NCBI RefSeq assembly: GCF_000312385.1 | Contig: NZ_HE997626.1 | Coordinates: 359,206 to 423,205 of the forward strand | DNA length: 64,000 nucleotides | DNA from: Tsukamurella sp. 1534 | GTDB lineage: Bacteria > Actinomycetota > Actinomycetes > Mycobacteriales > Mycobacteriaceae | Direction of reading: 5' to 3' | Shown here: in pieces, positions 1 to 10,450 of the stretch | Layout of the letters: each line of letters opens with the position of its first letter | Position numbering within the stretch: position 1 is the first letter of the stretch | The notes under the pieces: model-generated | Databases searched by the model: none | What the model was told of the DNA's origin: nothing | Seen by the model: the letters and a program-made list of their open reading frames with translations, nothing else | Made by a program: the position numbers and the translations under genes

Positions 1-1
1 C

Positions 2-880
2 TCGCGGCAACTGAACCTGGCCCGCCGGCGCGGCATCGTGCGCATCGACATCAGGTCCGGGGACGGCACCGGCGGCCTCAGTGCCGAACTGGCGAAACGG
101 TTCGGGATCGAAGCGCACGTCGTGCCCGTCCGCGAGACCGCGACGGACAGCCACCGCCTCACCCAGGTCGCCCGGTCCGCGGGTCGACTGCTGAGCGACT
201 GGTTCGACGACGACACGGTCATGGGGGTGGCGTGGGGCACCACCGTGTCCAGCGTGATGGAACACCTCGTGCCCAAGCGGACGCGCGGCGGAACCGTGGT
301 GCAGCTCAACGGCGCGGTGCACGCCGCGAGCGCCGAGGTCCGGTACGTCAGCGACCTCCTCGGGCGGGCGTGCGACGCGTTCGACGCGCGCCCGGTGTTC
401 TTCCCCGTTCCGGCGTTCTTCGACGATCCGGCCACCAAAGCCGCGCTCTGGCGGGAGCGATCCATCGCGAGCGTCGTCGACCTGCAGCAACGGTGCGATT
501 TCGTCGTGTTCGGCGTCGGCTCGTGGTGGGGCCAGCTGACCTCACAGGTCTACGCGGGCGGCTACCTCGACGCGGAGGACATCACCGCGCTCAAGCACGC
601 GGGTGTCGTCGGCGACGTCTGCACGACGTTCGTCCGCGGTGACGGGAGCTGGGCGGATCTGCGGATCAACGAGCGCACCAGCGGCCCCGACCTGGGGCGG
701 CTCGCGCTGGTGCCGCGCCGGCTGTGCGTGGTGGCCAGCTCCAGCCGCATCCCGGGCACGCTCGGCGCGCTCGGCGCCGGCGCGATCAGCCACCTGGTCA
801 TCGACGAACAAACGGCCACCGAACTCCTGCGGGCGGGCGCGCCGCGCGCGCGGCCCCGGCAACGCCGTGTGCGGCGCTGA
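2..880 (+). CDS. SorC/DeoR-type sugar-binding transcriptional regulator, 5' partial
   Basis: The reading frame is open to the left edge (first full codon at 2), so the N-terminal helix-turn-helix lies outside the window. The first visible residues, SRQLNLARRRGIVRIDIR, match the linker between the HTH and the effector domain of SorC-family regulators. The rest is the sugar-phosphate-binding domain with the family's GxxWGTT-type phosphate loop (GVAWGTTVSSV) and a later VFGVGSWWG segment. Such proteins bind a phosphosugar and control nearby sugar-utilisation genes; the target would be to the left. The C-terminus is Arg-rich (ARPRQRRVRR). It is convergent with the copper ATPase gene, with a strong hairpin between them. 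Family call is firm; ligand unknown. Confidence 0.82.
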   Translation, partial: SRQLNLARRRGIVRIDIRSGDGTGGLSAELAKRFGIEAHVVPVRETATDSHRLTQVARSAGRLLSDWFDDDTVMGVAWGTTVSSVMEHLVPKRTRGGTVVQLNGAVHAASAEVRYVSDLLGRACDAFDARPVFFPVPAFFDDPATKAALWRERSIASVVDLQQRCDFVVFGVGSWWGQLTSQVYAGGYLDAEDITALKHAGVVGDVCTTFVRGDGSWADLRINERTSGPDLGRLALVPRRLCVVASSSRIPGTLGALGAGAISHLVIDEQTATELLRAGAPRARPRQRRVRR

Positions 881-906
881 GCCCCGTCGGCACGGCGTCA
901 TACGCG

Positions 907-946
907 GACGGCGGTGGCCCGGCCGTCCGGTCGGGCCACCGCCGTC
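907..946. terminator. bidirectional terminator hairpin between convergent genes
   Basis: A 15-bp perfect inverted repeat (907-921 with 932-946, arm GACGGCGGTGGCCCG) with a 10-nt loop sits between the stop codons of the SorC-type regulator and the copper ATPase. There is no clear T-tract on either side, as is common in GC-rich actinobacteria. Confidence 0.7.
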
Positions 947-957
947 GTCAGCGCGTC

Positions 958-1215
958 TCAGGCAGCGTTCGCCGCGTACCTCGCCGGGTCCGCGTCGAAC
1001 TTCGGCGCGCATCCGGGGCAGCAGAAGTAGAACCGCTCGCCCTCGAAGTCGCGGAACAGTCCGGCGGCCTCGGCGGTGGACTTGACCACGGGGTTGCCCA
1101 CCATCACCGGGCAGGTGGTCGCATCCGCGTCCTTCCCGGCGACGGCCTCGCCGGTCGGGTCCTCGGCAGTCGATGCCTCGACGGGGGCGGTATCGTGGTT
1201 TCCACAGCAGCTCAT
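958..1215 (-). other. possible internal start: stand-alone 85-aa YHS protein nested in the ATPase frame
   Basis: An in-frame ATG at 1215 is preceded by AGAGGA seven bases upstream, a good ribosome-binding site. It would give an 85-residue protein beginning [10 protein letters not shown] and ending in a YHS domain ([17 protein letters not shown]). It starts exactly where the ATPase homology ends and the extra domain begins. The sequence permits a fusion, a separate small protein, or both. Confidence 0.45.
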
Positions 1216-3525
1216 GGTGTTTCCTCTCGGTGATTCGGTTGCGGGGTTCTTCGAGCCGCCCGCGCTACTGCGGAATCCCCGCAGCCGCAGGCTGTTGCCG
1301 ACGACGAAGACGCTGGAGAACGCCATCGCCGCGCCGGCGAGCATGGGGTTGAGCATCCCGAGCGCCGCGACGGGCACGGCCGCCACGTTGTAGGCGAAGG
1401 CCCAGAACAGGTTCGTCCGGATGGTTCCGAAGGTCCTGCGGGACAGCCTGATCGCGTCCACCACGGCGCGCAGGTCACCGCGCACCAGCGTGATGTCGGA
1501 GGCCTCGATCGCCACATCGGTGCCGGTGCCCATGGCCAGGCCCAGGTCGGCGTGCGCCAGTGCGGGCGCGTCGTTCACTCCGTCGCCGACCATGGCCACC
1601 ACGCGGCCCTCGCCCTGCAGCCGGGCGACCACATCCACCTTGTCCTGCGGCATGACCTCGGAGATCACCTCGTCGATGTCCACCTCGGCGGCGATCCGCC
1701 GGGCCGCCGCGTCGTTGTCGCCGGTGAGCAGCACGGGCGTCAGGCCGAGTCCCCGCAGGCCGCGGATCGCCTCCGCGCTGGTGGGTTTCACGGTGTCGGC
1801 GACCACCAGGATGCCCCTGGCCTCGCCGTCCCAGCCGACGCCGACCACGGTCTTGCCCTGCTCCTCGGCGTCCCGCTTGGCGCGGGCGACGGCCGGGCTC
1901 AGGCGCAGGGACCAGTCCTGCAGCAGCGCGTCGCGGCCCACGATCACGCCGTGCCCGTCGACCACGCCCTGCACGCCCCGACCCTCGACGTTCGCGAACC
2001 CCTCTGGGGTGGAGAGCGTTCCGTACTCCTGTGCGGCGGCCGCGGCGATCGCCCGGGCGATCGGATGCTCGGATGCGGCCTCCAGCGCGCCGGCCAGGCG
2101 CAGCACCTCGTCGCGGTCCGCGCCCGGTTCGGTGATCACGTCCACGAGGGTCATCCGGCCGGTTGTGACCGTGCCGGTCTTGTCCAGCACGACGGTGTCC
2201 ACGCGCCGGGTGGATTCGAGCACCTCGGGGCCCTTGATGAGGATGCCGAGCTGCGCGCCGCGGCCGGTGCCGACGAGCAGCGCGGTCGGGGTGGCGAGGC
2301 CGAGGGCGCACGGGCAGGCGATCACGAGGACCGCGACGGCCGCAGTGAACGCCGCGGACACGGGGAAGCCCGCACCCAGCCAGGCGCCGAGCGTGACGAC
2401 GGCGATGAGGATGACGATCGGCACGAACACGCCGGAGATGCGGTCGGCCAGGCGCTGCACGCGGGCCTTCCCGGTCTGCGCGTCCTCCACGAGTTCCGCC
2501 ATTCGCGCGAGCTGGGTGTCCGCTCCCACGCGGGTCGCCCGGACCACCAGGCGGCCCCCGGCGTTGACGGTGGCGCCGGTGACGGCGTCGCCCTCCCCCA
2601 CCTCGACGGGGACGGATTCGCCGGTGAGCATCGAGGCGTCCACGGCGGAGGAGCCGGACGTCACGACGCCGTCGGTGGCGATCTTCTCGCCCGGGCGCAC
2701 GACGAACTCGTCGCCCACCGCGAGCTGCTCGACCGGCACCTCGACCTCGGCACCGTCGCGCAGCACGGCGACCTCCTTCGCGCCCAGTTCGAGCAGCGCG
2801 CGCAGCGCGGTTCCCGCGCGCCGCTTGGACTTCTTCTCGAAGTAGCGGCCGGCGAGGACGAACGTCGTGACGCCCGCGGCGGCCTCGAGGTAGATGTTCG
2901 CGGCCCCGTCGGACGGGGCGAGCGTCAGCGCGAACAGGTGCACCATGCCGGGAGTGCCCGCGGTGCCCAGGAACAGCGCGTAGAGCGACCACAGGAACGC
3001 GGCCAGGGTGCCCATCGAGATGAGCGTGTCCATCGTCGCGGTGCCGTGTCGCAGGTTGGCCCACGCGGCGCGGTGGAACGGCCATGCGGCCCAGACGATC
3101 ACGGGCGCCGTCAGCGTGAGCGAGGCCCACTGCCAGTAGGTGAACTGGAACGCGGGCACCATCGCCATCGCGATCACCGGCGCGGTGAGCGCCGCGGCGC
3201 CGATCAGCCGGGTGCGCAACGAGTCCACCTCGCGGTCCTCGGCGGTCTCCCCGGACCCTCCGGCCGGAGCGGCGGGCGCGGTGCCGCGCGCCGGGACGGG
3301 CGTGGCCGTGTAACCGGTCTTCTCGACCTCGGAGACGAGGGCCGCGGCGTCGTAGCCCGCGGGCGCGGTCACCTTCGCCCTCTCCGTCGCGTAGTTGACC
3401 GTCGCGACCACCCCGTCGAGCTTGTTGAGCCGCCGCTCGATCCGGTTGGCGCAGGAGGCGCAGGTCATGCCCCCGATGTCGAGCTCGATCGCCGCCTCGG
3501 GAGCGGCCTTGACCTCGTCACTCAT
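958..3525 (-). CDS. copper-translocating P1B-type ATPase fused to a C-terminal YHS domain
   Basis: An 855-residue copper exporter of the inner membrane. Visible in order: N-terminal heavy-metal-associated domain with GMTCASC at residues 19-25; transmembrane helices; actuator TGES near 301; the CPC metal-transport motif (IACPCALG, about 403-410); phosphorylation motif DKTGT near 450; and [10 protein letters not shown]. CopA-like proteins normally end soon after the last helix (SLRLRGF here). This one continues in frame through a Cys-rich segment (MSCCGNH) into a YHS-type metal-binding domain ([19 protein letters not shown]). It lies 2 bp downstream of the His-rich copper protein and shares its CsoR-type operators, so the two form one copper-induced operon. 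Other monovalent metals are possible, but CPC plus CASC favours Cu(I). Confidence 0.93.
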   Translation of the reverse strand: MSDEVKAAPEAAIELDIGGMTCASCANRIERRLNKLDGVVATVNYATERAKVTAPAGYDAAALVSEVEKTGYTATPVPARGTAPAAPAGGSGETAEDREVDSLRTRLIGAAALTAPVIAMAMVPAFQFTYWQWASLTLTAPVIVWAAWPFHRAAWANLRHGTATMDTLISMGTLAAFLWSLYALFLGTAGTPGMVHLFALTLAPSDGAANIYLEAAAGVTTFVLAGRYFEKKSKRRAGTALRALLELGAKEVAVLRDGAEVEVPVEQLAVGDEFVVRPGEKIATDGVVTSGSSAVDASMLTGESVPVEVGEGDAVTGATVNAGGRLVVRATRVGADTQLARMAELVEDAQTGKARVQRLADRISGVFVPIVILIAVVTLGAWLGAGFPVSAAFTAAVAVLVIACPCALGLATPTALLVGTGRGAQLGILIKGPEVLESTRRVDTVVLDKTGTVTTGRMTLVDVITEPGADRDEVLRLAGALEAASEHPIARAIAAAAAQEYGTLSTPEGFANVEGRGVQGVVDGHGVIVGRDALLQDWSLRLSPAVARAKRDAEEQGKTVVGVGWDGEARGILVVADTVKPTSAEAIRGLRGLGLTPVLLTGDNDAAARRIAAEVDIDEVISEVMPQDKVDVVARLQGEGRVVAMVGDGVNDAPALAHADLGLAMGTGTDVAIEASDITLVRGDLRAVVDAIRLSRRTFGTIRTNLFWAFAYNVAAVPVAALGMLNPMLAGAAMAFSSVFVVGNSLRLRGFRSSAGGSKNPATESPRGNTMSCCGNHDTAPVEASTAEDPTGEAVAGKDADATTCPVMVGNPVVKSTAEAAGLFRDFEGERFYFCCPGCAPKFDADPARYAANAA

Positions 3526-3527
3526 CG

Positions 3528-4583
3528 TCAGTGTCCCGTCTCGTCGTGGGTGTCCCCGCCATGGCCGCCGTCCTGCGGCTGGGCGGGGATCGTGGTCTGC
3601 TGGGGCGAGGGCTGCGCGCCGTCGTTCCGCGCACCGTCCCGCGCCGCGCCGGGCTGCGCGTCCACGACGAAGCTCGCGGTGCGCACCGTGCCGCCGACCT
3701 GGAAGTCCAGGTACAGCAGGTAGCGGCCGGCGGTGGGGGCCGCGGCCTGGAACGAGATGGCCGGCCCGCCGAGGTCGCCCGCCTTGGGCTCGGTGCCCTC
3801 CGGATGCACGTGCAGGAAGGCCAGGTCGCCCTGACGGAGAGCCACCAGGTGGCCGAACGCGCCGAGGTAGGGCTGGAGGTCGCGCACGGGTGCGCCGTCG
3901 CGGGCCACCGAGAGGGTCAGCGGCCGGGTCGCGCCGGCGGCGAGGTCACCGTCGAGCGTGACGGTGTAACCGTCGACGGTGGAGACCCGCGAGGGCGCCG
4001 GATCCACCGGCGTGAACCCGCCCGCGACCTCCACGGTGCGGGTCAGCGTCGCCGCGGCCCCGTCCTGCGCGGCGAAGTCCGCGTAGACCCGGTAGGTGCC
4101 CGGCTCGGCCCAGCTCCACGGGAGCGACCAGGTGCCCGTCGCGGCGTCGAGTGTCGGGTGCACATGCCGGAACGCGGCACCGTCGGACCGCACGACCATG
4201 AGGTGCATGTCCTTCTCGTGGGTGCGCGCGAATCGCGTGACCGGGGCGCCGGCGGTGGTCTCGATCCGGAAGCTCAGCGTGCCCTGCTCGCCGACCGCCG
4301 CGGGTGCGGCGACGGACGTCAGCACCATGCCCTCGGCGCTGAGCGAGAGGCCCTTGAGGCCCGCCGACGTCGCCGTCGCCTCCGGGCCGCCGTGTGCTCC
4401 ATGACTTTCCATCTCACCACTCCGTTCCGTCCAGCCCGCGACGACCGAATCGGGGACCACCGCTCCCGCGAGGCCGAAAGCCGCGCCGAACGCGACCACG
4501 ACGCCGGCGCCGTACAGCGCGAGCCGTCCTCCTGCATTCAACGGACGAGTCCGGCCGATGCGCCGGCTCCCTTCGCGTCCCAT
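3528..4583 (-). CDS. His-rich membrane-anchored copper-handling protein (YtkA/FixH-like)
   Basis: A 351-residue extracytoplasmic protein with one N-terminal helix (about 22-44) and no lipobox. The outside part holds two beta-rich modules with repeated His motifs: [43 protein letters not shown], and a His-rich tail ([13 protein letters not shown]). The GTYRVYADF and GRYLLYLDF strands resemble YtkA/FixH-type beta sandwiches found beside copper ATPases. It probably binds copper at the outer face and buffers or hands it on; the role is inferred from context. The ATG at 4583 follows GGAGGA at good spacing. It is the first gene of the operon, 2 bp from the ATPase, and two CsoR-like operators lie just upstream. 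Confidence 0.75.
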   Translation of the reverse strand: MGREGSRRIGRTRPLNAGGRLALYGAGVVVAFGAAFGLAGAVVPDSVVAGWTERSGEMESHGAHGGPEATATSAGLKGLSLSAEGMVLTSVAAPAAVGEQGTLSFRIETTAGAPVTRFARTHEKDMHLMVVRSDGAAFRHVHPTLDAATGTWSLPWSWAEPGTYRVYADFAAQDGAAATLTRTVEVAGGFTPVDPAPSRVSTVDGYTVTLDGDLAAGATRPLTLSVARDGAPVRDLQPYLGAFGHLVALRQGDLAFLHVHPEGTEPKAGDLGGPAISFQAAAPTAGRYLLYLDFQVGGTVRTASFVVDAQPGAARDGARNDGAQPSPQQTTIPAQPQDGGHGGDTHDETGH

Positions 4584-4603
4584 GGGATTCCTCCTCGGTC
4601 GAG

Positions 4604-4620
4604 ATACCCCCTATGGGTAT
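4604..4620. promoter_or_regulatory. CsoR-type copper operator, proximal copy
   Basis: ATACCCCCTATGGGTAT is a palindrome of the form ATACCC-N5-GGGTAT. It matches the actinobacterial CsoR/RicR box and lies 21 bp before the start codon of the His-rich copper protein. The repressor gene is not in the window. Confidence 0.75.
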
Positions 4621-4639
4621 CTGGTTCGCGATCGACTTT

Positions 4640-4656
4640 ATACCCCTAGGGGGTAT
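4640..4656. promoter_or_regulatory. CsoR-type copper operator, distal copy
   Basis: ATACCCCTAGGGGGTAT is a second palindromic CsoR-like box. Its centre is 36 bp from that of the first. The pair flanks the expected promoter of the copper operon on the minus strand. Confidence 0.75.
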
Positions 4657-4728
4657 CCGACAAGGAGGGGCGGACACGAACTTTTCGTCAGTGCCGCGCG
4701 GCGGGCGGACCGCGCCCCGCGCCTCCCC

Positions 4729-4857
4729 TTCCCGCGATCACGCGCTGTTCCCGCGACTGCCGTGGCGATCGCGGGAACAGCGGAGAATCGCGGGAGCCGG
4801 CCGCGATGTCGCGGGAAACGGCGCGGGATCGCGGGAACGGAGAAGCGTCGCGGGAAC
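4729..4857. repeat. array of seven TCGCGGGAA motifs with about 20-bp spacing
   Basis: The motif TCGCGGGAA occurs inverted at 4729 and 4747, then directly at 4769, 4788 (with a final G, TCGCGGGAG), 4809, 4829 and 4848. Successive copies are 18-22 bp apart, about two helical turns. The inverted copy at 4747-4756 can pair with the direct copy at 4769-4778 to form a 10-bp stem, so the stretch may also terminate ispE, whose stop codon is at 4871. No protein-coding signal is visible here. Confidence 0.7.
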
Positions 4858-4870
4858 GCGGGCGGCCCTG

Positions 4871-5785
4871 TCAGGGCACGACGGTGGCGCCCGGCACCGG
4901 GCCGGAGGCCACGCGGACCGTCCGGCACACGCCCGCGCCGGCGAGCTCCGATCCCACGTCGACCGCGGATTGCGCGTCCGCGCAGAGGAAGGCGCAGGTG
5001 GGACCGCTGCCGGAGACGATGCCGGCGAGCGCGCCCGCCTCCATGCCCGCCCGCAGGGTGCGGCGCAGCCCGGGCTGGAGCGAGAGCGCGGCGGCCTGCA
5101 GGTCGTTGATCAGGAGCGGCGCGAGCCTGTTCGGATCCCCGGAGGCGACGGCGGCGAGGAGCCCGTCGGGGGTGCCAGCGCGCGGCGGATCGCCGGCCTG
5201 CCGCAGCAGATCGAGCTCGTGGTACACGGCGGGCGTGCTGAGCCCGTCGCGCGCGAGCGCGAGCGCCCAGTGGAATTCACCGCGGGACAGCGCGGGGATC
5301 AGGCGCTCCCCCCTGCCGGTGCCGAGAGCGGTGCCGCCGTGCAGCGAGAACGGGACGTCGGAGCCGAGCGTCGCGGCGATCTCGTCGAGCTCCGCGCGCG
5401 ACACCTCGAGGCCCCAGAGCGCCGCGGCGCCCAGCAGCGCGGCGGCCGCGTCGGCGGAGCCGCCCGCCATGCCCCCGGCGACGGGGATGCCCTTCGCGAT
5501 CTCGATGTGCACCGACGGGTCCTTGTCGTACCGCTCCGCCAGCGCCACCACCGCGCGGGCGGCGAGGTTCGTGGGGTCGACGGGGACGTCCCGCGCACCG
5601 TCGCCCGTGACGTGCAGGGTGAGGGCGTCCGACGGGGCGATGGTCACGTCGTCGTGCAGGGACAGCGCCTGGAAGACGGTGGTGAGCTCGTGGAAGCCGT
5701 CCGGCCGCACATCGCCGACACCGAGGTGCAGGTTGACCTTGGCGGGCGCCCGCACGGTGACGGACTCGGGGACCACTGACAGCAC
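4871..5785 (-). CDS. ispE: 4-diphosphocytidyl-2-C-methyl-D-erythritol kinase
   Basis: ATP-dependent GHMP-family kinase of the non-mevalonate isoprenoid pathway. It phosphorylates the 2-hydroxyl of CDP-methylerythritol. The 304-residue length is normal. Seen: the N-terminal substrate motif ([13 protein letters not shown]) at 12-24; the GHMP ATP-binding loop [15 protein letters not shown] near 101-115; and the C-terminal SGSGPTCAF motif. The start codon is GTG at 5785 with a weak ribosome-binding site. It lies 9 bp after ksgA, in the same ksgA-ispE order as in M. tuberculosis (Rv1010-Rv1011), so the two are probably cotranscribed with rpfB. Confidence 0.95.
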   Translation of the reverse strand: MLSVVPESVTVRAPAKVNLHLGVGDVRPDGFHELTTVFQALSLHDDVTIAPSDALTLHVTGDGARDVPVDPTNLAARAVVALAERYDKDPSVHIEIAKGIPVAGGMAGGSADAAAALLGAAALWGLEVSRAELDEIAATLGSDVPFSLHGGTALGTGRGERLIPALSRGEFHWALALARDGLSTPAVYHELDLLRQAGDPPRAGTPDGLLAAVASGDPNRLAPLLINDLQAAALSLQPGLRRTLRAGMEAGALAGIVSGSGPTCAFLCADAQSAVDVGSELAGAGVCRTVRVASGPVPGATVVP

Positions 5786-5794
5786 GTCGCCAGC

Positions 5795-6709
5795 CTACGG
5801 GGCCGAACCCGTTGCGGGCGTGCGCGGCGCGGCCGATCTGGCGCGCGCGATCGCCGCGAACTGCTCCACCCCCAGCTTCTCGCCCCGCTCGCGCGGGTCC
5901 ACGCCGGCCGCGACGAGGATCTCCTCCGCGGCCGCCGGCGAGCCCGCCCAGCCGCTGAGCGCTGCGCGCAGGGTCTTGCGGCGCTGCGCGAAGGCCGCGT
6001 CGATCGCCGGCCACAGCTGGGCGCGGTCGATATCGGCCCGCGCGGCGGGCTCGTGCAGGTCGATCCGCACCAGTCCGGATTCGACGTTGGGCTCGGGCCA
6101 GAACACCGCCCGCCCGACGGTGCCGGCCTTGCGCACGGCGCCGTAGTAGGCCGCCTTGACCGACGGGACGCCGTACACCCGCGAGCCGGGGGCGGCGGCG
6201 AGCCTGTCGGCGACCTCCAGCTGCACCATCACCAGTACCGTGCGCAGCGTGGGCACCTCGGCCAGCAGGTGCAGCAGCACCGGTACCGCGACGTTGTAGG
6301 GGAGGTTCGCGACGAGGACCGTCGGGGCGCCCCCCGCGGCCACCTGCTCCCCCGTGACCTTGAGCGCGTCCTCGCCGATCACGGTGAGGTTCCCGGCGAG
6401 CTCGGGCGCGCGGTCTGCGACGGTGAGCGGAAGCTGTTGCGCGAGAACGGGGTCGATCTCGACGGCGGTCACGGCGGCCGCGGCGTCGAGGAGCGCGAGG
6501 GTGAGCGAGCCGAGCCCGGGGCCGACCTCGAGCGCCACATCGTCCGGGTGGACGCCGGCCGCGGACACGATCTTGCGGACCGTGTTCGGGTCGTGGACGA
6601 AGTTCTGCCCCAGCGTCTTCGTGGGCCGAACGGACAACTGCCCGGCCAGTCCGCGGATCTCCGCGGGGCCGAGCAGTCGTGCCTGATTCTTGAATTCGGC
6701 GCCGGTCAC
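5795..6709 (-). CDS. rsmA: 16S rRNA (adenine1518-N6/adenine1519-N6)-dimethyltransferase
   Basis: KsgA/RsmA dimethylates two adenines in the 3'-terminal hairpin of 16S rRNA late in 30S assembly, using S-adenosylmethionine. The 304 residues include the family start [12 protein letters not shown] (about 31-42), the SAM-binding [10 protein letters not shown] loop, an acidic TAVEIDP strand and the catalytic [10 protein letters not shown] motif. The C-terminal helical domain is complete. It lies 17 bp downstream of rpfB and 9 bp upstream of ispE, the order known from mycobacteria. Confidence 0.96.
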   Translation of the reverse strand: MTGAEFKNQARLLGPAEIRGLAGQLSVRPTKTLGQNFVHDPNTVRKIVSAAGVHPDDVALEVGPGLGSLTLALLDAAAAVTAVEIDPVLAQQLPLTVADRAPELAGNLTVIGEDALKVTGEQVAAGGAPTVLVANLPYNVAVPVLLHLLAEVPTLRTVLVMVQLEVADRLAAAPGSRVYGVPSVKAAYYGAVRKAGTVGRAVFWPEPNVESGLVRIDLHEPAARADIDRAQLWPAIDAAFAQRRKTLRAALSGWAGSPAAAEEILVAAGVDPRERGEKLGVEQFAAIARARSAAPRTPATGSAP

Positions 6710-6726
6710 AGCGCGAGTCTAGTCGG

Positions 6727-8223
<1,497 letters not shown>

Positions 8224-8274
8224 TCATCACAGTACGGTAACGGAGAGTGCGGCGATGTGCCAGTTTCCCGGGCA

Positions 8275-9168
8275 TTAAGATTTCGCGAAGGCCTCGCCGA
8301 ACACCCTGTCCGCCGTGGCGGTGGTCATCTCAGCGAGCCTTTCCGGCGCGATTCCGCGCAGGTCAGCGAGGTAGTTCGCAGTATACGGCACGCAGTAGGA
8401 CTCGTTCGGGGCACCCCGGTGGGGATGCGGTGTGAGATACGGCGCGTCGGTCTCGACCAGCAGTTGATCGTCGGGAACGAGTCGCGCCGCCTCCTGCAAC
8501 TGCACAGCGTTGGAGAAGGTCACGGTGCCGGAGAAACTGAGCACGTACCCCCTGTCGACGCACTCCCGCGCCATCGCCGCGTCGCCGGAGAAGCAGTGGA
8601 AGATCACGGTCTCCGGCGCCCCGAACCGGTCCAGGTCGGCGATGATGTCGGCATCCGCCTCCCGGTTGTGGATCATCAGCGGCTTCCCCAGCCGTTTGGC
8701 GAGGTCGATGTGCCAGCCGAACGACGCGTGCTGCTGTTCCGGCGTGGCGACCCCGTCGCGCTTGCCCAGCCAGTACCAGTCCAGCCCCGTCTCCCCGATC
8801 GCCACGCACCGCGGGTCGGAGGCCAGGCGCTCGAGCTCCTCCCGCGCACCGTCGACCTCGAGTTGGTGCGCGTCGGTGGGGTGCAGCGCCACGGCGGCGA
8901 ACACCCGGTCGTCCCAGCGGGACGCCTCGACGACGTACCGGGCCTGGTCCAGATCGCAGGCGACGGTGACCACGCGCTGCACGCCCACGGACGCGGCGCG
9001 GTCCACCAGCTCCCGCACGGCCTCCGGCGTGGTGGCCCGGCACCCGTCGAGGTGCGTGTGCGCGTCGACGAGGCCCGGCAGCGGCGCGGGCAGCGGAGGC
9101 GGCGGCTTCTTCTTACCCATGTCCGCCATTCTTCCCGGCCCTTCGGGCGTGCCGGTCGAGGGGACCAT
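8275..9168 (-). CDS. tatD: TatD-family metal-dependent hydrolase
   Basis: A TIM-barrel deoxyribonuclease/hydrolase of the TatD family (YcfH/TatD subgroup). Metal ligands are visible: HTHLD (first two His), GETGLDWYW (Glu), MIHNREAD (His), FHCFSGD (His) and ETDAPYL (Asp). The 297-residue frame starts at ATG 9168. The first 16-17 residues (MVPSTGTPEGPGRMAD) look unconserved, so ATG 9129 or 9120 (MGKKKPPPP) is an equally good start. It precedes rpfB on the same strand, as tatD (Rv1008) precedes rpfB (Rv1009) in M. tuberculosis, but a 120-bp spacer with a hairpin separates them. Confidence 0.93.
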   Translation of the reverse strand: MVPSTGTPEGPGRMADMGKKKPPPPLPAPLPGLVDAHTHLDGCRATTPEAVRELVDRAASVGVQRVVTVACDLDQARYVVEASRWDDRVFAAVALHPTDAHQLEVDGAREELERLASDPRCVAIGETGLDWYWLGKRDGVATPEQQHASFGWHIDLAKRLGKPLMIHNREADADIIADLDRFGAPETVIFHCFSGDAAMARECVDRGYVLSFSGTVTFSNAVQLQEAARLVPDDQLLVETDAPYLTPHPHRGAPNESYCVPYTANYLADLRGIAPERLAEMTTATADRVFGEAFAKS

Positions 9169-9240
9169 GTTTAATCCCGTGTTAAGAGCGCGGGAAGCGC
9201 CGGCTGGTGGACTCGAAGCCAGTCGAAACGAGGAGACAAC

Positions 9241-10392
9241 ATGAAGAAGTCGATCCTGCCCGCCCTGCTCATGAGCGGGGCTGTGCTCGCCGGCTGCGGC
9301 ACGAACGTCAGCGGCGAGGCCACGGTCGCGGGGTCGTCGTCACCGTCGGCGGGCCCGACGGTGACCGTGCCCGCCGGGCTGGACACGGGCACCTACCCGA
9401 CCGAGCCCCGCACCATCCCGGCCGCGACGAGCGACGTCTCCTGGGTGGCCGAGGGCAACCGGATGGCCGACGCGCTCATCCAGGTGAACGAGGTGGACCC
9501 CCGGATGACGATCGGCGGGGCCGCCCTGCGCTCCTTCCCCGTGCTGACCGGCATCCAGTTGAACCAGCGCGTGCCCGACGCCACCTACAAGGCGTTCTCC
9601 GACAACCAGATGCGGGTCGGCATGACCACCACGCGCGGCGACAAGCTGGAGAACCCGTCGGTGGCCGTCCGGATCGGCCTGTACCGGTTCGACAACCCGC
9701 AGAACGCCCTCAAGGCGGTCGAGGCGATCCGGCAGGCCACGAAGGCCGCCCCGTCCGTCACCGTGACCGGCGCGCAGAAGGTGGTGGCCGGCGAGTTCAA
9801 GAAGGGCACCGTCGACAGCTACCTCGCCGAGGGCGAGTTCGTCGTCAACATCAGCGGCACCGGCCCCACCACCGAGCAGGCCACGACGTTCGTCAACAAG
9901 GCCTACGAGCTGGAACTGCCGAAGCTGCGTTCCTTCTCCCCCACCCCGGCCGCCCAGGTCCCGACCCTGACCTCCGACAAGTACGGGCTGCTCGCCCGCA
10001 CGCTGCCCCTCGGCAGCGACGAGCAGAACCCCCAGCTCGTCTCCGGCTACTTCGGGCTGGACGGGCTGCTGCACCGGATCGCCGACATCACCAAGGGCGG
10101 CCGCTACCGCGACGCCGGCATCGACCTGGTGGCGACCGCCAACAGCGTCGTCTACCGCACGAAGGACGACCAGGCGGCCACGGCGCTCGCGAAGTCCCTC
10201 GCCGCCGAGGACCCGGCTGTGGCCCCGATCGCCGCCCTGCCCTCGGTGACCTGCGGCAACGACACCGACGCCCGGCTGTACCGGTGCTACGTGCCGGTGG
10301 GCCGCTACCTGGGCACCGTCTCCGATAAGAGCGAGGGCGTCGCCAAGCAGAAGGGCGCGGCGCAGTTCGCGATCCTCGCGAACGCGCGGTGA
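9241..10392 (+). CDS. secreted lipoprotein of unknown function
   Basis: A 383-residue exported lipoprotein. The signal peptide (MKKSILPALLMSGAVLAGCG) ends in the lipobox LAGC with the acylated Cys at residue 19, so the mature protein should be tethered to the outer face of the membrane. The mature part starts with a Ser/Pro-rich linker, then an alpha/beta domain beginning LDTGTYPTEPRTIP, a phrase I associate with uncharacterised lipoproteins of Mycobacteriales (possibly DUF7373). No catalytic motif is evident; two Cys late in the protein (SVTCGN, LYRCYV) may form a disulfide. It stands alone and is convergent with metG across a double hairpin. The ATG at 9241 has GAGGAG upstream. Confidence 0.85.
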   Translation: MKKSILPALLMSGAVLAGCGTNVSGEATVAGSSSPSAGPTVTVPAGLDTGTYPTEPRTIPAATSDVSWVAEGNRMADALIQVNEVDPRMTIGGAALRSFPVLTGIQLNQRVPDATYKAFSDNQMRVGMTTTRGDKLENPSVAVRIGLYRFDNPQNALKAVEAIRQATKAAPSVTVTGAQKVVAGEFKKGTVDSYLAEGEFVVNISGTGPTTEQATTFVNKAYELELPKLRSFSPTPAAQVPTLTSDKYGLLARTLPLGSDEQNPQLVSGYFGLDGLLHRIADITKGGRYRDAGIDLVATANSVVYRTKDDQAATALAKSLAAEDPAVAPIAALPSVTCGNDTDARLYRCYVPVGRYLGTVSDKSEGVAKQKGAAQFAILANAR

Positions 10393-10401
10393 CCGCCGGG
10401 T

Positions 10402-10443
10402 CCGGCCGGCCCGAGCGGGCCGGCCGGCCCGAGCGGGCCGGCC
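10402..10443. terminator. double overlapping hairpin between convergent genes
   Basis: Two nested GC-only hairpins: 10402-10413 pairs with 10416-10427, and 10422-10431 pairs with 10434-10443 (GGCCGGCCCG / CGGGCCGGCC), each with an AG loop. They sit between the lipoprotein and metG stop codons and could end transcription from both sides. Confidence 0.7.
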
Positions 10444-10450
10444 GGGCTCG

